Positions 60,103-64,000 of a DNA stretch of 64,000 nucleotides are shown here, piece by piece. This DNA is from Cannabis sativa. Lineage: Eukaryota > Streptophyta > Magnoliopsida > Rosales > Cannabaceae. Where the stretch lies: contig NC_083603.1 in the NCBI RefSeq assembly GCF_029168945.1, positions 16,368,001 to 16,432,000 of the forward strand, given 5' to 3'. The number at the start of each line of letters is the position of its first letter. The first letter of the stretch is position 1. The notes under the pieces are model-generated. The model did no database searches, was not told the DNA's origin, and was given only the letters and a program-made list of their open reading frames with translations. The position numbers and the translations under genes were made by a program.

Positions 60103-62430
60103 CGTAAAGACCGCTTAGTTTAATTTGGAAATTAGCAGTTAATTATGTTTAATGATGAAAAATTATTTATATCTATTTAAATAATTATTATGCTGTTATT
60201 ATTGAATTCTGAAGTGCATTATTTGTCATTTAGTGATTTTCATAATTTTGCATTTCCGGTGCCCGGTAACATGGAACTCAGTGTTTGGCTCAGTAAAATC
60301 ACAACTTAATATGTTAGTATTGTGGGACGGTTTATTAGAATTGGGAATGTCAGGATTGGTCGGGAATTTAGAATTTCCCAAAATACCCCTTTAGTGCTCT
60401 TTATGCTATTTTAGTGTGGAGGGGCAAAATGGTCATTTTGCCCCATTTATGTTTTGTTCTTTAGTGGACTTAATAATTGGAAAATATGTGATTTATGTGT
60501 ACTATGTTGGCTGAATATAAAGGATTTATTCCTATTTTCTTTTATTTTCAAAAGTTAGAAAAATTTAGAAAAAGAAAAAATCAACCATTTTCTCTCTAGT
60601 CTCTCTCTCTCTCTTTCGGCCTCATTGTGCAGCAAGGGTCCTTGGACTTTTCCTTGTGATTTCAACTCTTTTTGGGTTTCTAATCAAGCTAGGTTAGCTT
60701 CTAAACTTTTCTTCTTTAAGTTTGTTGAAAATGATGAAAAATGAGTAATGCATGTATGGTTTTTGATGTTGTTGCTGCTGTTAATTGTTGTTGTTGTTTC
60801 TTGGATTATAATGCTTGAATTGAATGGATTAGATAGGTTGAAATGCATGTTTTTTGCTTTGATTCAAGCTTGGTAGTTTTTAGCTCAAAACTATGGTTTT
60901 TCTAAGTGAAAAGGTGAAAATAGCTGCTGCAAAGTTTGATTGTGTTTGAGTTCAGTTTCTGCAGTTTTTATATGCATGAATATGTAATTTTAATCAAGGT
61001 TTGATGCATGATAGGGTTGTTTAACCAAGTTTGAGTTTTGAACTCAAAGCTTGGAGCTTTAATGGCATTTTTGATATCTGTGTGTTCTGGACTGTGTAGA
61101 TGCTTTAGAAATGTTCTTTGGGGTATTTAGAACAGGTCTGGAAGGTTTGGGGTGAATTGGATTTGATTTGAGCAATGTATGAATTTTTGAATGTTTCCTG
61201 CGAGGAACCGGAATTCCGGTTGTGCATCCAGAATTCTGGATGGGGTTCTGAAATTTCCAGAACCGGAATTCCAGTTGTGCAACCGGTCTGTCGGTTGGGT
61301 GATTTTCAAGAACCCTAGATTTCCTCGTTTTTATGTTATTTGGGGTATTGCCATGCTTTTTATTGATAAGGAAACTTTTAGTTCCTAGTTTAAGTCCCCG
61401 GGAAGTGATTTAGCGTATCACTTATAGTGTTGTGATTGTTATGGTTTAGGAGCCTGTAAACCGCCTTGCAGTTCGTTCCAGTCAGGTTGACCGGCACACC
61501 TGAATTCGGAATTGAGGTAAGATTAGTATAACAGTATGCATATATATTACATGTTTAGCGTGCATGTAGGAAGCCTGTTAGATTACATCAGATATGTATG
61601 TAGGCTTCGAACCATCCGACTGTGTCACATCGGTACAGGCTAGAGTATGACTAGCAGCTGGAGTATGACCAGTGTACCGAGTATAGGCTGACACTGTATC
61701 ACATCGGTACAGGCTAGAGTAGGACTAGCAACTGGATTATGACCAGTGTACCGAGTATAGGCTGATACTAGGGTTGGTGGTTTTGTATTATTTGACGTAT
61801 CACATCGGCACAGGCTGGAGTATGACCAGTGTGCCGAGTATAGGCTGATACTGTAACACATCGGTATGGGCTAGAGTATGACTAGCAGCTAGAGTATGAC
61901 CAGTGTACCGAGTATAGGTTGTTACTTGTCAATAGTACCGTCTTATGAACGTTCAGTACTCAGTATCGTGTGGGACACGGCAATTTGGGTTATGGTCAGG
62001 GGTATGGGCGTCTGATCATAACTTCGGATTTATGTATGATATTTGATGATGCTTTTCTTACTGAGTCTGTCGACTCACAGTGCTATGTTTATGTGTAGGT
62101 AAGGGCAAGGCTAAAGCTGAAGGACCGTGAGAGCGAGCCGATGAAGATTGTACATGTTGGGGCGGTTAAGCCTGGAGCGTATGATCCTCGGGACAGCAAG
62201 GCTATTTTTGTAATTAGTCGCTAGGCGACAAGTATTTTGTATAGTCAGTGAACTTTTGTAAATGTTTTGTAATCGGGATCCCGAGTATTTTTGTATAAAT
62301 ATTTTATATGTTTAATTAAAAAGCAAAAATTTTAATTAATCACGATTTCCATAAACCTCGTTGATTAGCAACGAGCTGCACAGTATGTTTAAAAATCACG
62401 TAATACGCCTATGCTAGTTAGGGTGTTACA
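60103..62430 (+). repeat. Gypsy 2, 3' LTR (uninterrupted)
   Basis: 2328 bp. The first base is C where the 5' LTR has T. It ends GTGTTACA. Its palindrome cluster at 61206-61277 differs from the 5' copy at several bases. A 56-base segment at about 62348-62403, flanked by ATCACG on both sides, is absent from the 5' LTR. Confidence 0.92.
61625..61920 (+). repeat. Tandem repeats in the gypsy 2 LTR (3' copy)
   Basis: Same four-unit block as at 54365-54665. The last unit is more regular here. Confidence 0.8.
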
Positions 62431-62815
62431 ATTTAAGTCCCCAATAACACACCATGGCATGTTGTTGTCAACTGAAAGTGTGCGTAACAAGTTCCATGTT
62501 CTAGCTCTGAGGCTTCGATTAGGTTCTCCGTAGCAGCCTGTTAAACGCCATTTGTTTCCTTCAGCAGATTGAATTTGAACATCAATATAGTCATGAGTAT
62601 AACCAAGCAAAGTGACCTCATCCTTAGTCCTCCAAAGCAATTCTATTCCTCGACTTCTACCTTGAGTATCGACTGAAATTACTCCATCAAATTTTAGTTG
62701 GGCCCAAAGTCTTTCTATCGTTTCTTTTTTACATAAAGTCTCACATAAGAAAACAAAATTGGGTCTCTTTTAGACAACAAGGTCCTGAAGGAATTGTAAG
62801 GCCCGTAGGTTCAAA
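62431..62815 (-). pseudogene. LINE ORF2, endonuclease N-terminal part
   Basis: Minus strand from about 62810: LRALQFLQDLVV, a TAG, KRPNFVFLCETLCKKETIER, then LLWRTKDEVTLLGYTHDYID, LTGCYGEPNRSLRARTW and WCVIGDLN at the gypsy junction. These are APE-type endonuclease motifs of plant L1 elements (the E of CET and the D of GDLN are active-site residues). The N-terminal N-W-N motif is missing because of 5' truncation. Confidence 0.75.
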
Positions 62816-64000
62816 AACTTGTTACGTATTTTATGTTTATTACGCAAGTTTATGCAATCAAGTAGTATCTCACACAAGTGAGGTCGAACTACAGGGAATT
62901 GGATTAAGTACTACTAAACTATATTTATGATTCTATTTGGTAAAATAATAATTTTGCAATTTAAAAAGTAAATAACTCAGAAAATTAAAAAGAAAATAAA
63001 CGATGATTAATCAAGATGAGAGGTTAGGGAGGTGAATCCTGTTGATAAGCTACCAATGTTAATACCTAATTGCTATCCTTATCTCAATGTGAATGACAGA
63101 TTATAAATTAACCTAACTCTTTTCAGATCTTTTAGGTTCTAAATAATATCTTCTCTAATTAACTTCTTAATTAAATCAACACAAAATCAGCATTAAGCAA
63201 TAATCTATTTGTCACTGAGGCTATGTAAATACTTTCGTTTCACATCAAAACCTAGACTATCCAAATTTTAGCATTCTCAATTCTCACTTTTCAGATTTCG
63301 AATTGAGATCATTAAACATGTAAAAGGTGATCAAGCTTGCACATGGATTTAAACACAAATATAGATAGTATTCACACATAAGATGAAGGAATGGCAATTA
63401 TTTATTAACTAGGCATAAACTTAAACAACATTCATCATCCTCCCTTATTGGGAAATTTAGTTCAACATAACTCTAAAAACATCCATGATTAGTTCAAAAA
63501 CAAAAACAAACATAAAGAAGAAATTAAAGGTAAAAGAAAGAAACTAGAAGGTGAGATTGCTCCGGGTCTTCAAGATAGCTTCCTCTCCACTTGCCTCCAC
63601 TATTTAGGTCTATTTCTGCTTGCCTTGACCTTCAGTGTCGTATTCCTTATATAGGGATGAGAAGTGTGCCTCCAATTGAGATAAAAATCAAAATTAGGTC
63701 AAATCTGCGATTTCCGTACCAAGTCGCGAGTAGCATTTAAGCTGGTTGCGACTACAGGCTAAACTCGAAAAACCGAGTTTCTGCCAATTCTCGAAGTCGC
63801 GACCAGGGTCGCGACCAGGAAAAAGGGTCGCGACCTGGCTCTCTGGAGGTCGCGACTACTGATGCGTCTGGAGCCGAATTTTCCAATTTTTTCCAAGTTT
63901 GTCCCAATTTTTTGCCATATGACTGAATTCATACTTTAACACCCCGGGAACCTGAAACAATGAATATCAAGCATAAAACTGCTCCAAAAGACACCAATAG
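62816..64000. repeat. Unclassified repeat, probably LTR-element terminal region
   Basis: No coding frame. The opening (TATGCAATCAAGTAGTATCT, GAGGTCGAACTACAGGGAAT) and end (ACACCCCGGGAACCTG) resemble plant LTRs of large gypsy elements, but no terminus is visible. A cluster of GTCGCGAC palindromes lies at 63722-63860, with GGTCGCGACC at 63807-63816 and 63826-63835. Confidence 0.4.

Larger units (their letters stand above)
32715..62430 (+). mobile_element. Ty3-gypsy retrotransposon 2 (Tekay/Del-type), with nested insertion in its 5' LTR
   Basis: 5' LTR 32715-34184 continued at 54322-55128, interior 55129-60102, 3' LTR 60103-62430. PBS for initiator tRNA-Met at 55132, polypurine tract just before the 3' LTR, gag-pol on the plus strand. 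The right target copy is ATTTA and the left is ATTTT (one change). Gag-Pol carries four TAG stops and one frameshift, so it is defective. Counted LTR differences over the first 1470 bases are about 31 (about 2.1%), making this the oldest of the three nested LTR elements. Confidence 0.9.
29081..62815 (-). mobile_element. L1-type LINE, 5'-truncated, split by nested insertions
   Basis: The ORF2 remnant reads on the minus strand from 62815 to 62431 and continues at 32714-29081. The inserted gypsy 2 element (32715-62430) lies between. The endonuclease reading frame joins across it: VIGDLN at the right junction and VVSQVDKRGGSPYPNWLING at the left. The base pattern is consistent with a 5-bp duplication ATTTA (right) and ATTTT (left, one change). 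The 5' end at about 62815 starts inside the endonuclease, as in 5'-truncated LINEs. Several frame breaks make it inactive. About 4 kb of LINE sequence in total. Confidence 0.8.

Noticed and set aside
1..64000. tRNA, rRNA, CRISPR array or bacterial-type operons
   Set aside because: None seen. The tRNA-like strings are only primer-binding sites, and the repeats are transposon or microsatellite repeats.

Overview
The window looks like plant nuclear DNA, probably from a eudicot. Evidence: AT-rich spacers, a two-exon thaumatin-like gene with GT-AG splicing, CACTA/En-Spm and plant L1-type sequences, Tekay/Del-type Ty3-gypsy chromoviruses and Copia-derived elements primed by initiator tRNA-Met. I cannot name the species. 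Almost all of the 64 kb is transposable-element DNA. The only host gene that looks intact is the thaumatin-like protein at 25377-26252 (+).

Left part, 1-18092: one end of a large CACTA transposon whose other end lies left of the window. Its transposase genes are on the minus strand at 1-4179 and are broken by frameshifts. Its right terminus, with GTAGCAAA-type subterminal repeats and a ...TTTTTGTAGTG end, is at 17760-18092. Between them are host-gene fragments that look captured: a TCP11-like exon pair, a POLAR-like coiled-coil exon and unidentified exons. This region was later split by a young, nearly complete Ty3-gypsy element (6364-15212, minus strand, 5-bp target duplication GTTGA, LTRs about 99% identical, one frameshift in the protease region).

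Middle, 18093-29080: AT-rich DNA with two LINE 3' tails (about 19972 and 24344), a rearranged copy of the Copia-derived family in which one LTR has internal sequence on both sides (20262-23690), a MITE-like element (24514-24997) and the thaumatin-like gene.

Right part, 29081-62815: a four-level nest. A minus-strand LINE is split by a Ty3-gypsy chromovirus (32715-62430). That element's 5' LTR is split by a Copia-derived element (34185-54321, duplication GGAAG), and this element's 3' LTR is split by a second member of the same family in the opposite orientation (42935-52962, duplication GATAC). By-eye LTR divergence falls from outside to inside (about 2.1%, 1.9%, 1.1%), as nesting requires. The window ends in an unclassified repeat.

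The most unusual pattern is that unrelated elements here carry small clusters of perfect 10-16 bp GC-rich palindromes in otherwise AT-rich LTR or leader DNA. These spots also appear to vary more than their surroundings between copies. Divergence figures are hand counts, and family names rest on motif recognition without database searches.
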